Positions 27,239-35,761 of a DNA stretch of 64,000 nucleotides are shown here, one piece after another. Positions within the stretch are counted from its first letter, which is position 1, and the number at the start of each line of letters is the position of its first letter. The notes beneath the pieces are model-generated. The model was given only the letters and a program-made list of their open reading frames with translations, did no database searches and had not been told where the DNA came from. The stretch is from Magnetovibrio sp. (GTDB taxonomy: Bacteria; Pseudomonadota; Alphaproteobacteria; Rhodospirillales; Magnetovibrionaceae). The position numbers were made by a program, and so were the translations under genes. The stretch lies in the NCBI GenBank assembly GCA_028281525.1, contig JANQJR010000057.1, positions 1 through 64,000 of the forward strand, written 5' to 3'.

Positions 27239-27883
27239 ATGATGAAGCTCGCCGTTCTCATCTCCGGCCGGGGGTCCAATCTGCAGGCGTTAATCAACGC
27301 CTGCGCGGAAGACGGCTTTCCCGCCGAAATCGTTCTGGTGCTGTCCAACAAGGCCGACGCCTATGGGCTGGAGCGCGCACAAAACGCGGGCATCCCCACC
27401 ACAGTGCTGAACCACAAGGATTTCGACGACCGCGAAAGCTTCGATGCGGCGATGAGCGCGAAGATCGAAGAGGCGGACGCGGAACTGGTGTGCCTCGCGG
27501 GTTTCATGCGGCTGCTGTCCGACAGTTTCGTGCGTCAATGGCGGGACCGCCTGATCAACATCCATCCCTCCCTGCTGCCCGCCTACAAGGGCCTGCACGT
27601 GCACGAACGGGTGGTGGAGGACGGCGCGCGTTTTTCCGGCTGCACCGTGCACTTCGTACGCCCCGCGATGGACGAGGGCCCGATCATCGCCCAAGCGGTC
27701 GTCCCGGTTTTGCAGGACGACACTGCCGACGATCTGGCCGCGCGCATCTTGGAACAGGAACACGTGATCTATCCCCAAGCGGTGAGAGCCATCAGCGAGG
27801 GCCGGGTGCGGGTCAGCGCGGAACGCGTCCTGATCGAAGGCAGCGACCTGCCCGACGGCGCGATGCGCAATCCGGCGGGTTAA
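27239..27883 (+). CDS. purN: Phosphoribosylglycinamide formyltransferase
   Basis: 214 residues. It transfers a formyl group from 10-formyl-tetrahydrofolate to GAR. Start ATG 27239, with ATG 27242 as an alternative. Motifs: ISGRGSNLQALI for phosphate binding, the catalytic NIHPSLLPAYKGLHVHERV (Asn and His), and MDEGPIIAQAVVPV with the neighbouring catalytic Asp region. The length is normal for the family. It follows purM directly and converges with the methyladenine glycosylase-like gene, 8 bases away. Confidence 0.96.
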   Translation: MMKLAVLISGRGSNLQALINACAEDGFPAEIVLVLSNKADAYGLERAQNAGIPTTVLNHKDFDDRESFDAAMSAKIEEADAELVCLAGFMRLLSDSFVRQWRDRLINIHPSLLPAYKGLHVHERVVEDGARFSGCTVHFVRPAMDEGPIIAQAVVPVLQDDTADDLAARILEQEHVIYPQAVRAISEGRVRVSAERVLIEGSDLPDGAMRNPAG

Positions 27884-27891
27884 CTCCCCCC

Positions 27892-28563
27892 TCACCCATC
27901 GATACTCAACCCCAGCACCCGGCTGATGTGGGCGTAGGGTTTGGCGCTTTCCGTATGCCAGACGTTGAAAGCGTTTTGCACTTGGCGCATGGCCTTTTGC
28001 GAAGTCGGAACCTTGTCCACCACGCCCGCATGGATGAGAGCGGCGGCAACGTCCTTGGAGAGGATGAAGCTGTCCTTGCCCATCATGCGCAGGCCATAGG
28101 GTCCGGTGTTGCCGCCCAGACGCGCCCCCCGCTTTTTGAGGATATCCAACAGGCCGATGAAATCATCCATGGGCCAGCCGGCGAAAAACGCGGACGCCGA
28201 GCCATGTTCGTTGGCCAGATCGCACAGGAACTGGGCGTTGGCGCGAACGGACACGACCTTCTGGCCGTTGCGCACGATGCGTTCGTCCTTGAGCAGCTTG
28301 TCGATATCTTCGTCGGAAAGGTGCGCGCAATGTACCGGATCGAAGCCCCTGAACGCGTCCTCGAACCCCGGCCACTTGTTTTCAATGACGTTCCAATTGA
28401 AGCCCGCCTGGAAGATGCGCTTGGTGAAGTCCGCAAGCCACCGGTCATCCGAAATCTTCTTGAGTTGAGCCGCCGTCTTGATCACCGGCATCTCGGCTTC
28501 CAGCGCCTTCGCACCGCCATGGCGCTTGGCCGCCCGCCCGTAAATCGCTTTGAACGTTTCCAT
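27892..28563 (-). CDS. DNA-3-methyladenine glycosylase I family protein
   Basis: 223 residues from ATG 28563 (METFKAIYGRAAKRHGG) with a GGAGGG site 4 bases upstream. The ORF to 28734 is too long. The Tag-type core is visible: FTKRIFQAGFNWNVIENKWPGFEDAFRGFDP, and DIDKLLKDERIVRNGQKVVSVRANAQFL. Such enzymes remove alkylated adenine from DNA. This is a shorter, divergent subfamily common in alphaproteobacteria. The zinc-binding His/Cys set of E. coli Tag is not evident, so the exact activity is uncertain. It is divergent from the SRPBCC gene. Confidence 0.82.
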   Translation of the reverse strand: METFKAIYGRAAKRHGGAKALEAEMPVIKTAAQLKKISDDRWLADFTKRIFQAGFNWNVIENKWPGFEDAFRGFDPVHCAHLSDEDIDKLLKDERIVRNGQKVVSVRANAQFLCDLANEHGSASAFFAGWPMDDFIGLLDILKKRGARLGGNTGPYGLRMMGKDSFILSKDVAAALIHAGVVDKVPTSQKAMRQVQNAFNVWHTESAKPYAHISRVLGLSIDG

Positions 28564-28686
28564 TGATCCCTCCACTACCAACAACAGGTATATGGGAGTG
28601 GTTGCAAAGCGGTGAAACACCCCTTTTCTCCTCATAATCCGGTTCCCATATGGGTACGGGTTCCATTCGGCTAAAAAGGATTGGTC

Positions 28687-29121
28687 ATGGTGAATATCTG
28701 TTCGATGATCGGCACCTCCGCCGCCCCGGATCAAGTCATGGCGGCGTTGAACACCATAGAAGGTCTATCGAGCTGGTGGACAGTACACACGTCCGGCTCG
28801 ACCGCCCCCGGTGAAGTTGTTCAATTCCGCTTTCCCGACGGCGGACCTGACATGAAAGTTCTGGAAAGCTCGGAACATCGGGTGGTCTGGGAAAGCATTG
28901 GGGAACCTGACGAGTGGTTGGGCACTCAATTGTTTTTTGATGTCTCACATCAAGACGGCCAAACCATCTTGATGTTCAAACATTCAGGGTGGGCCGCCGA
29001 AACACCTTTTTTCCACCACTGCTCCACCAAATGGGCGGTGTTCATGCTGAGTTTGCGAGAATATCTGGAAACCGGCAAGGGCCGCCCCTTCCCCAACGAT
29101 GTACAGATTACCGTCGATTAG
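28687..29121 (+). CDS. SRPBCC (AHSA1/START-like) domain protein
   Basis: 144 residues, starting at ATG 28687 behind an AAGGA site. The pattern fits the SRPBCC fold: SMIGTSAAPDQVMAALNTIEGLSSWWT at the start, then VVQFRFPDGGPDMKVLE, a WESIGEPDEWLGTQLFFDVS strand pair, and the C-terminal helix STKWAVFMLSLREYLETGKGRPFPND typical of AHSA1-like proteins. It is soluble and probably binds a hydrophobic ligand or is stress-related. Its TAG stop overlaps the TAA of the convergent ABM-family gene. Confidence 0.85.
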   Translation: MVNICSMIGTSAAPDQVMAALNTIEGLSSWWTVHTSGSTAPGEVVQFRFPDGGPDMKVLESSEHRVVWESIGEPDEWLGTQLFFDVSHQDGQTILMFKHSGWAAETPFFHHCSTKWAVFMLSLREYLETGKGRPFPNDVQITVD

Positions 29122-29465
29122 GCCGAATGCGCTTCCCGGGAATCGCCGGGCGCTTCGTCTCGTTCCGCCATCCCGTAATCGCGGATCACGCCGGCCACCC
29201 TTAAACGGTAATTTTGAAACACGCCGTCGCGGCCCTGGGATTGCGCGGCGCGGTGGGCTTCCAAGTTGCGCCACTGTTCGACCGCCGCTTCGTCCCGCCA
29301 AAACGACAACGACAGGATTTTTCCGGGCTCGGTTAAACTCTCGAACCGCTCGATGGAAACGAACCCGTCGATCCCGTCCAACAACGGCCCCAGTTCGGCA
29401 GCCAAGTCCAGGTACTTCTGTTTATTGTCCGGATCGGGCCAGACTTCGAAGATTACGGCGATCAT
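29118..29465 (-). CDS. Antibiotic biosynthesis monooxygenase (ABM) family protein
   Basis: 115 residues from ATG 29465. The ABM fold is suggested by MIAVIFEVWPDPDNKQKYLDLAAELGPLLDGIDGF, then FESLTEPGKILSLSFWRDEAAVEQWRNLEAHRAAQSQGRDGVFQNYRLRVA, the characteristic aromatic and His-bearing stretch. Members are small dimeric oxygenases, haem-degrading enzymes or signal-handling proteins. The substrate is unknown. The stop overlaps the stop of the convergent SRPBCC gene. Confidence 0.85.
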   Translation of the reverse strand: MIAVIFEVWPDPDNKQKYLDLAAELGPLLDGIDGFVSIERFESLTEPGKILSLSFWRDEAAVEQWRNLEAHRAAQSQGRDGVFQNYRLRVAGVIRDYGMAERDEAPGDSREAHSA

Positions 29466-29502
29466 GCGTCCCTCCCGATCAGTCCCTTGATTAGTCCCCA
29501 GA

Positions 29503-30120
29503 TCAATCCCAAGACACCGTCTCCACGGCGGCGGCGCGTTGTTCCGGCGACAGTGAAAAAATCGAGCCGGGCACGCGGCCTTGCTCGATCACCACGGCGC
29601 TGCCCGGCTCCGTCAGCGTCACGGTACCACCACCGGCGTCGATGGTGATTTCGCCTTCATCCAGCAGAGCCATGAGCAGCTTTTCGGACGTTTGTTGTCC
29701 CCAAAAGTCCGTGCCCCGCACGCCGATGGTCGCCACCGGGGTGAACAGCGTGAGCCGTCCGTTCGGCACCTTGTTGACTTGGCCGGAGACCATGCGAAAC
29801 ACCCCTTGGGTCAAGCGCAGCGCCATATCGCCCTTGGTGCCCGGTTCGTAGACCATTTCGTCCACGGTCAACTCCGAGTGATCGCCGAGCGTCAAGGCCG
29901 AGCCGTCGATGAAAGCCACGGACAAGCGCGAATCTTTTCCGGTGAGCAGGGTATCGAGCCATTTCACCGTACCGCGCGTTTCGAGTGCACGCTCCTCCCC
30001 GCCATGGCTGATGCGGGTGTCGCCGCGCGCGCGGTCCACCGCACCGACGGTCTCCGCCGCCAGTGCGTCCACGCTGAAAAACAACGCGCCGAAAACCAAG
30101 ATGGATTTGAAGCTGGCCAT
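29503..30120 (-). CDS. FecR-domain protein, exported
   Basis: 205 residues from ATG 30120 (MASFKSILVFGALFFSVDALA, a signal peptide). The longer ORF start is rejected because it crosses the ndk terminator. The mature part is a single FecR-type domain: VGAVDRARGDTRI, LLTGKDSRLSVAFIDGSALTLGDHSELTVDE, GVFRMVSGQV and LFTPVATIGVRGTDFWG. There is no anti-sigma transmembrane helix and no sigma factor gene nearby, so this is the free periplasmic FecR type of unknown role rather than an iron-uptake regulator. The ribosome binding site is weak. It is downstream of ndk but separated by a terminator. Confidence 0.85.
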   Translation of the reverse strand: MASFKSILVFGALFFSVDALAAETVGAVDRARGDTRISHGGEERALETRGTVKWLDTLLTGKDSRLSVAFIDGSALTLGDHSELTVDEMVYEPGTKGDMALRLTQGVFRMVSGQVNKVPNGRLTLFTPVATIGVRGTDFWGQQTSEKLLMALLDEGEITIDAGGGTVTLTEPGSAVVIEQGRVPGSIFSLSPEQRAAAVETVSWD

Positions 30121-30157
30121 GCCTAAAGACGTAAGCGCCCCGGGCGGCGTTGTCACG

Positions 30158-30189
30158 ACAAAAAAAGGCCGCCCCGGTGGGGACGGCCC
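30158..30189 (-). terminator. Intrinsic terminator of ndk
   Basis: On the minus strand, GGCCGTCCCC-ACC-GGGGCGGCC forms a stem (one bulged base) followed by seven T residues. It lies about 25 bases after the ndk stop and just before the FecR-domain gene start. Confidence 0.85.
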
Positions 30190-30214
30190 TTTCGAAATCA
30201 TGCGGCGTTCAGAA

Positions 30215-30637
30215 TTAGCCGACCACTTCGATCTCCGAGAAGAAGAAGGCGGTTTCCACCGCTGCCGTTTCCGGCGCATCGGAGCCGTGCACCGAGTTGT
30301 TCTGCACGTCGATGGCGAAGTCCTTGCGGATCGTGCCTTCGTCGGCGTTGGCCGGGTTGGTCGCGCCCATCACTTCGCGGTACTTGGTGATGGCGTCTTC
30401 GCCTTCCAAGATTTGCACCACGACGGGACCGGACACCATGAAGTCCACCAGTTCGCCAAAGAACGAACGTTCGGCGTGGACCGCATAGAAAGCTTCGGCC
30501 TGTTCACGGGTGAGGCGGATGCGCTTTTGCGCGATGATGCGCAGGCCCGCTTCTTCAATGTAAGAATTAATCTTGCCGGTCAAGTTGCGTTCGGTCGCGT
30601 CCGGCTTGATGATCGAAAGTGTACGTTCGACAGCCAT
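30215..30637 (-). CDS. ndk: Nucleoside diphosphate kinase
   Basis: 140 residues from ATG 30637 ([14 protein letters not shown]); the ORF to 30763 is too long. It transfers the gamma phosphate between nucleoside triphosphates and diphosphates through a phospho-histidine. The catalytic His117 is in NSVHGSDA. The nucleotide-binding features KPDATERN, and [18 protein letters not shown] are intact. The length is exactly that of bacterial Ndk. It ends in a strong terminator and is divergent from the ABC-F ATPase gene, 209 bases away. Confidence 0.97.
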   Translation of the reverse strand: MAVERTLSIIKPDATERNLTGKINSYIEEAGLRIIAQKRIRLTREQAEAFYAVHAERSFFGELVDFMVSGPVVVQILEGEDAITKYREVMGATNPANADEGTIRKDFAIDVQNNSVHGSDAPETAAVETAFFFSEIEVVG

Positions 30638-30846
30638 GCTCAAGAGCCTTTTGCTGTTAATAGGAATCTCGTTACCGGCGCCGATTGGGCCGGGTCGCGG
30701 GGTTATAACCGGATCATCATCCCCATGCAAGGGAAGGTTTTTCGGAGAGGCGAACCGTTCCAAACTGACGTTTCACGCCGGATCACAACCCGAGGGGGGC
30801 GCACCGGCGGTTCCCCGGGCGCACGGCGCGTGCTACAAGCGCGTCC

Positions 30847-32739
30847 ATGCTGCACATCAACGACCTTACATACCGTATTGGAGGACGGGTGTTGCTGGAA
30901 GCCGCCACGACCCATGTGCCCAAGGGCCACAAGGTCGGGCTGGTGGGGCGCAACGGCACCGGTAAATCCACGCTGTTCAAACTGATCGCGGGGGAACTTC
31001 ACGCGGACGCGGGCAGCCTCAACGTGCGCCCCGGCGCGCGCATCGGCATGGTCGCACAGGAAGCCCCCGGCGGCCCGGACAGTCTGGTCGACACGGTTTT
31101 GGCGGCGGATCAAGAACGCACGGCTCTGCTCGCCGAGTCTGTGACCGCCACGGACCCGCACCGCATCGCCGAGGTTCACACCCGGCTCGCCGACATCGAC
31201 GCGCACGGCGCGCCCGCGCGCGCGGCCCGGATTCTGTCCGGCCTGGGCTTTGACGAAGACGCCCAGCAGCGCCCCTGTTCCGACTATTCCGGCGGCTGGC
31301 GCATGCGCGTCGCCTTGGCGGCGGTGCTGTTCGCCGAGCCGGATCTGTTGCTGTTGGACGAACCCACCAACCACCTGGATTTGGAAGCGACCCTGTGGCT
31401 GGAAGGTTATCTGGCAAGCTGGCAAGGCACGGTGCTGGTGATCTCCCACGACCGCGCATTGCTCAACACAGCCGTGGACGAAATCTTGCACCTGGAAGAG
31501 CGCAAGCTCACCCGTTACGCAGGCAACTACGATTTTTTCGAGAAAACCCGGCGCGAACGGCTGAGCCAGCAAGCCAAACACAGATCGAAACAATTGGCCG
31601 AGCAACGGCGCATCCAAGCCTTCGTGGACCGCTTCCGCGCCAAGGCGACCAAGGCCCGCCAGGCGCAAAGCCGGCTCAAGATGCTCGAAAAGATGGAACC
31701 CATCGCCACAGTGATCGAGGACAAGACCATCGCTTTTACTTTTCCGGACCCCTCTCCGCTCTCGCCGCCGCTGGTGGCGCTGAATGACGTGGCGGTCGGA
31801 TACGGAGAAGCGCCGGCGGTACTGAAGGGGCTGGATTTGCGCATCGACATGGATGACCGCATTGCGCTTCTGGGCGCCAACGGCAACGGCAAGTCGACCA
31901 TGATGAAGTTGTTGGCGGGCCGCCTGAAGCCTCAGGCCGGCAAGGCGGTTAAATCCACCAAGCTGGAAGTCGGTTACTTCGCCCAACACCAGGCCGAAGA
32001 ACTGCCCGCATCCGAAACCCCTTACGAATACATGCAGGCCCTGATGGAGGACGTGATCGAAGCTAAGGTCCGCGCGCATTTGGGCCGCTTCGGTTTTGAA
32101 CAACTCAAGGCCGACACCCCTATCCAAAATCTGTCGGGCGGGGAAAAAGCGCGCCTGCTGTTCGCCAACATGAGCCGCACGGCCCCGCACATCATGCTGC
32201 TGGACGAACCCACCAACCACTTGGACGTGGACGCCCGCGAAGCTTTGGTCGAGGCGCTCAACACCTACGACGGGGCGGTGGTCCTGGTCAGCCACGATCC
32301 TCATCTGGTGGAATTGGTGTGCGACCGGTTGTGGCTGGTGGACGACGGCGCATGCAAGGTTTTCGACGGCGATTTGGAAGATTACAAGCGCCTGTTGATC
32401 GAAACCCGGCGCACCCGCCGCGATGCCTCCCAGGCTGCCCGCGGGCGCGAATCAGGTGAAAAAAGCGATAAAAAAGCGGATCGCAAGGCCCGCGCGGACG
32501 CCCGCGCCGCAACCAGTCATTTGCGCAAAGCGGTACAAAAAGCGGAAAAACAAGTCAATCAATTGACCTTGGACAAGGTAAAAATCGAAAAAAAATTAAC
32601 CGATCCAGGTATATATTCTGGGCCCAGCGAGACGCTGACACGCCTACAAATCGAACTTGGGCAAGTTGAAAAAAAGCTCAAAAACGCAGAGCACGCTTGG
32701 CTTGAAGCCGAATCCGCATTGGAAGACGCCAACAAATAG
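30847..32739 (+). CDS. ABC-F family ATPase (YheS/Uup-like)
   Basis: 630 residues with two ABC ATPase domains and no membrane helices, so it acts on ribosomes rather than as a transporter. Domain 1: Walker A GRNGTGKST, Walker B LLLLDEPTNHLD. A charged helical linker, the P-site tRNA interaction motif, lies around residues 240-290 (RRERLSQQAKHRSKQLAEQRR). Domain 2: Walker A GANGNGKST, signature LSGGEKARL, Walker B IMLLDEPTNHLD. The C-terminus, residues 530-630, is a Lys/Glu-rich coiled coil. ABC-F proteins rescue or tune stalled ribosomes. The ATG at 30847 has no clear ribosome binding site. Confidence 0.93.
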   Translation: MLHINDLTYRIGGRVLLEAATTHVPKGHKVGLVGRNGTGKSTLFKLIAGELHADAGSLNVRPGARIGMVAQEAPGGPDSLVDTVLAADQERTALLAESVTATDPHRIAEVHTRLADIDAHGAPARAARILSGLGFDEDAQQRPCSDYSGGWRMRVALAAVLFAEPDLLLLDEPTNHLDLEATLWLEGYLASWQGTVLVISHDRALLNTAVDEILHLEERKLTRYAGNYDFFEKTRRERLSQQAKHRSKQLAEQRRIQAFVDRFRAKATKARQAQSRLKMLEKMEPIATVIEDKTIAFTFPDPSPLSPPLVALNDVAVGYGEAPAVLKGLDLRIDMDDRIALLGANGNGKSTMMKLLAGRLKPQAGKAVKSTKLEVGYFAQHQAEELPASETPYEYMQALMEDVIEAKVRAHLGRFGFEQLKADTPIQNLSGGEKARLLFANMSRTAPHIMLLDEPTNHLDVDAREALVEALNTYDGAVVLVSHDPHLVELVCDRLWLVDDGACKVFDGDLEDYKRLLIETRRTRRDASQAARGRESGEKSDKKADRKARADARAATSHLRKAVQKAEKQVNQLTLDKVKIEKKLTDPGIYSGPSETLTRLQIELGQVEKKLKNAEHAWLEAESALEDANK

Positions 32740-32918
32740 TCCATTCGTATAGCTCAAAACCAAGATCGTTACGATTTACAAACGATCAGACGCGTCATAG
32801 ATTTATTATTGCGTGTAAATTAGAATCAGGTAAAACACGCAGAGATGACAATCGAATACGATTGCGGGCGCTGGTAACGCTTTTTTCACCGTCGACAGAC
32901 AATATCAAGGTGAGGAGC
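32740..32918. promoter_or_regulatory. AT-rich leader with three inverted repeats
   Basis: Between the ABC-F stop and the next small gene are three inverted repeats: GATCGTT/AACGATC (32764-32787), TGCGTGT/ACACGCA (32810-32841) and CAATCG-AATA-CGATTG (32849-32864). The stretch is much more AT-rich than its surroundings and probably carries the promoter of the small-gene pair. None has a T-tract, so they are candidate operators or leader structures. Confidence 0.4.
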
Positions 32919-33095
32919 GTGTACCGATTCGTAGAAGTACCGTCAGCGCATGTTGAAATGCAGCCAGCAAAGGGTTGGAGATTGATTGGTCAATCTCCAT
33001 ACTATGTGGAATCACTTGAACGCTCAAAGCAGCGTTCGGTTTACGCGGTCTTAAATGACCAATATGGAGGACGGCCATGGCAGAAGCATACCTAG
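32919..33095 (+). CDS. Small hypothetical protein
   Basis: About 58 residues from GTG 32919 (VYRFVEVPSAHVEMQ). The in-frame ORF reaches back to 32862, and GTG 32910 is also possible, so the start is uncertain. A GAGGAG lies immediately before the chosen GTG, closer than ideal. The sequence has the look of a short signal-less soluble domain (PAKGWRLIGQSPYYVESLERSKQRSVYAVL), with a Trp-rich GWRLIG turn like that of DUF1737-type proteins. It overlaps the start of the next gene by 19 bases, which supports translational coupling and that it is real. Confidence 0.5.
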   Translation: MYRFVEVPSAHVEMQPAKGWRLIGQSPYYVESLERSKQRSVYAVLNDQYGGRPWQKHT

Positions 33096-33562
33096 AGCTG
33101 CTCAAGGCCTTTAACTTTACGGAAATGCAAGCTTGGATCGCGGTTATCAGCGCGGTCCTGTTCACCTCGTGCTTTCTCGGCGGCATTTTGAGCGCGCTGT
33201 CGTTCGTCAATTCGAACTTGGTGAAGCCCCGGCCGCTATCGGAACGGATTTCGTTTCGTCTGTTCATCCTCGCGGAAGTCGTCCTTTGGATTTTCGTCTT
33301 CTTCTATCACGTGTTCATGATTGAAGAGATGATTCTGGCTCACATGGTCTACTGGGTCTCCGCCACCTTGATGGCGCCACTGCTTGCCATCATTGGCAGC
33401 CAGTTGATTATGGTGGTCTTCGGCGGCAAGATTCGCGCCAAGGAAGAAGCATACAGACGCCGCCAAAAAGCCATGCGTGCGCAACGCGCGCGGGAAATGG
33501 AGGGGCAGGGAGAAAACCCTGCGGAACGCAACATGACCCGGCGCAAGGGCAAGACGGCTTAG
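33077..33562 (+). CDS. Small inner-membrane protein, unknown
   Basis: 161 residues from ATG 33077 with a strong TGGAGGA site. Three hydrophobic helices are visible (AWIAVISAVLFTSCFLGGILSAL, LFILAEVVLWIFVFFYHVFMI, MVYWVSATLMAPLLAIIGSQLIMVVFGG), followed by a strongly basic cytoplasmic tail of about 45 residues (RRRQKAMRAQRAREMEG and RRKGKTA). I do not recognise the family. The basic tail could contact nucleic acid, phospholipid or another membrane protein. It probably forms an operon with the small overlapping upstream gene and ends in a bidirectional terminator. Confidence 0.75.
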   Translation: MAEAYLELLKAFNFTEMQAWIAVISAVLFTSCFLGGILSALSFVNSNLVKPRPLSERISFRLFILAEVVLWIFVFFYHVFMIEEMILAHMVYWVSATLMAPLLAIIGSQLIMVVFGGKIRAKEEAYRRRQKAMRAQRAREMEGQGENPAERNMTRRKGKTA

Positions 33563-33582
33563 TTCACGTTCCACAAAGAATC

Positions 33583-33613
33583 AAAAAGCGGTGCCTTAAG
33601 CACCGCTTTTTTT
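33583..33613. terminator. Bidirectional intrinsic terminator
   Basis: AAAAAGCGGTGC-CTTAA-GCACCGCTTTTTTT. A perfect 7-base GC stem is extended by A/T pairs on both sides, so it can stop both the membrane-protein transcript (+) and the holC-pepA transcript (-), which converge here. Confidence 0.9.
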
Positions 33614-33629
33614 ATGTCCGGCGGTTCGT

Positions 33630-34082
33630 TCAAGTGTCTTTCTTTTGCCACCCGCCGTTTTCAGTTTGCTGCCAATAGGTCAGTGTGTGGCCAGCGTCCT
33701 TATATGCCTTCCAGCGTTCACGCGCTGTTTGCACGCTGTCTTCGCGGGTGCCGTCGAACAGCTCGAAACATCGTTCATACGCCCCCAAGTTGGCGCACGA
33801 GGCCCCATCGGTCAGAAACAGAAATTGGGCCTCGGACGGGTTTTCGTCCATTTCCGTCAGCCACACAGGCTGATCGTCGGGACGGCCGTCCTTGGCGGAC
33901 CCATGCGGCAACCAGGACGCCGAATCGTAGGACCAGAGCGCGGCGTTGAGGTGCTCCACCCGCTCAGCCGAGCCCGCCATCACCACAGCGCGCTTGCCCG
34001 CCGCCAAGGTCTTCTCCAATAGCTTCGGCAAAGCCCTTTCCAGGGGTGAACGCGTCAGGTGATAAAAGGCGATTTCGGCCAC
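33630..34082 (-). CDS. holC: DNA polymerase III chi subunit
   Basis: 150 residues. The chi subunit links the clamp loader to single-strand binding protein. The family pattern is visible: IAFYHLTRSPLERALPKLLEKTLAAGKRAVVMAGSAERVEHLNAALW, then FLPH-like SWLPHGSAKDGRPDDQPVWL, and the C-terminal YKDAGHTLTYWQQTENGGW shared by alphaproteobacterial HolC. It follows pepA by 6 bases, the same pairing as in E. coli (pepA-holC), which supports the assignment. Confidence 0.92.
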   Translation of the reverse strand: MAEIAFYHLTRSPLERALPKLLEKTLAAGKRAVVMAGSAERVEHLNAALWSYDSASWLPHGSAKDGRPDDQPVWLTEMDENPSEAQFLFLTDGASCANLGAYERCFELFDGTREDSVQTARERWKAYKDAGHTLTYWQQTENGGWQKKDT

Positions 34083-34088
34083 GCGCGC

Positions 34089-35600
34089 TTACTTCTCGAT
34101 CTTGTTCTTCACCCAGCGGTCCAACAGCCGCACACCAAACCCGGTGCCACCCTTGGGGTGAGTCGGCTTGCCGGACTTCGACCACGTTACACCCGCGATG
34201 TCCAGGTGCACCCACTTGGTATCGCCGACGAAGCGTTTCAGGAATTGCGCCGCGGTGATGCTTCCGCCCCAACGCGGGCCGATGTTCTTCATATCCGCAA
34301 TGTCGGAATTGATCATCTTGTCGTATTCCGGGCCCAGCGGCAGGGACCATACCCGCTCGCCCACTTCGCGGCCCGCGGCGATCAGGTCCCACGCCAAATC
34401 GTCGTCGTTGGAGAACATACCGGCATATACGCCCTCGCCGAGCGCGACCATAATCGCGCCGGTCAACGTCGCCAAGTCGATCATGATGCGCGGTTTGAAG
34501 CGTTCGTTGGTGTAGTGCATCGCGTCCGCCAACACCAAACGGCCTTCGGCGTCGGTATTCAGCACCTCGATGGTCTGGCCCGACATGGACGTGACAACAT
34601 CACCGGGCCGCTGCGCGGTGCCGGACGGCATGTTTTCCACCAGACCGACCACACCGACCGCATTGAGCTTGGCCTTGCGGCCGGCCAGCGCCTTCATCAA
34701 ACCGAGGACAACGCCCGCACCGCCCATGTCCCATTTCATGTCTTCCATGCCCCCCGACGGCTTGATGGAAATGCCGCCGGAATCGAACGTCACACCCTTG
34801 CCGATGAAGGCAACCGGCGCATCGGCCTTGGTCGCTTTCGCGCCACGCCGTTTGGGCTTACCGGTGTATTGCATCACCACAAGCTTGGGCTCGTTGGCAC
34901 TTCCTTGGGCGACGCCCAACAGCGCGCCCATGCCAAGCCGTTTCATCTGCGCCTGGCCTAAGACTTCGACCTTGACGCCCAACTTGGCGAGCTTCTTGGC
35001 TTCTGCTGCCAACGTCGCCGGATACATCACATTGGCGGGCTCAGACACCAGATCGCGGGTGAAGAACACGCCGTCGGCAACTTTGTCCTCGTGCGCGAAC
35101 AACGCTTGCGCTTTGGCGGATTGCTTGGCGTGAAATTTGATTTCCTTGAGTTTGTTATCCGAATGGCCCGTCTTCTTGGTCTTGTATTTGTCGAAGCTGT
35201 AGGAGCCCAGCCGCGCGCCGAGGGCCATTTCGGCGGCCATTTCATGGGGCTTGAGATCGCAGCCATCCAGCACGTCCACCAACACCTGGGCTGTAGCGGC
35301 ATGAGCCTTCAGGTTCGCTTGAATGCGTGCGCCCAAAGTTTGTAAGGATAAGGCATCCACGTCTTTTGCTTTGCCAAGTCCGACGCACAACACACGCGCC
35401 AGACGCCCAACCGGGGCCAACACCGTCAGGGAATGGTTTTTCGTGCCCTTGAAACTGCTGGCCTTGATCGCGCGCATCACCGCGCCACCGGTTGCATCGT
35501 CCATGGCTTGCGCGCTGGCGGTCAGCTTGCGCCCTTCCAATACGCCGACAACAACGGCACCGGTTTTCGGAACGGCGAGATTGGCAAACGAGATCTTCAT
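34089..35600 (-). CDS. pepA: Leucyl aminopeptidase (M17)
   Basis: 503 residues from ATG 35600 (MKISFANLAVPKTGAVVV), with GGAG 6 bases upstream. The M17 signature NTDAEGRLVLADA is intact, as are VGKGVTFDSGGISIKPS-type metal ligands (FIGKGVTFDSGGISIK) and KWDMGGAGVVLG. It removes N-terminal residues from peptides as a two-metal hexamer. In some bacteria PepA also binds DNA in recombination and regulation, which cannot be judged here. It is co-transcribed with holC. Confidence 0.96.
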   Translation of the reverse strand: MKISFANLAVPKTGAVVVGVLEGRKLTASAQAMDDATGGAVMRAIKASSFKGTKNHSLTVLAPVGRLARVLCVGLGKAKDVDALSLQTLGARIQANLKAHAATAQVLVDVLDGCDLKPHEMAAEMALGARLGSYSFDKYKTKKTGHSDNKLKEIKFHAKQSAKAQALFAHEDKVADGVFFTRDLVSEPANVMYPATLAAEAKKLAKLGVKVEVLGQAQMKRLGMGALLGVAQGSANEPKLVVMQYTGKPKRRGAKATKADAPVAFIGKGVTFDSGGISIKPSGGMEDMKWDMGGAGVVLGLMKALAGRKAKLNAVGVVGLVENMPSGTAQRPGDVVTSMSGQTIEVLNTDAEGRLVLADAMHYTNERFKPRIMIDLATLTGAIMVALGEGVYAGMFSNDDDLAWDLIAAGREVGERVWSLPLGPEYDKMINSDIADMKNIGPRWGGSITAAQFLKRFVGDTKWVHLDIAGVTWSKSGKPTHPKGGTGFGVRLLDRWVKNKIEK

Positions 35601-35761
35601 GGAAAACTCCGTCATCGAATATAGGGTGGCTTCTTCCTGAGATGGGAAGCGCGGGAAGGCTTTACAAATACTCTAACAACACGAACACTCTAACAATCCA
35701 TGCGGCAAAGAAAAGGGGATTGTCTCGTGAGGCAGTGCAGATCTGTCCCGTCGGGAAAGAT

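Noticed and set aside
30701-30710. GGTTATAACC palindrome between ndk and the ABC-F gene
   Set aside because: A 10-base palindrome is short enough to arise by chance, with no second copy nearby.
30703-32304. 533-codon minus-strand ORF
   Set aside because: Antisense to the ABC-F ATPase gene. It also runs into the ndk upstream region. No family pattern.
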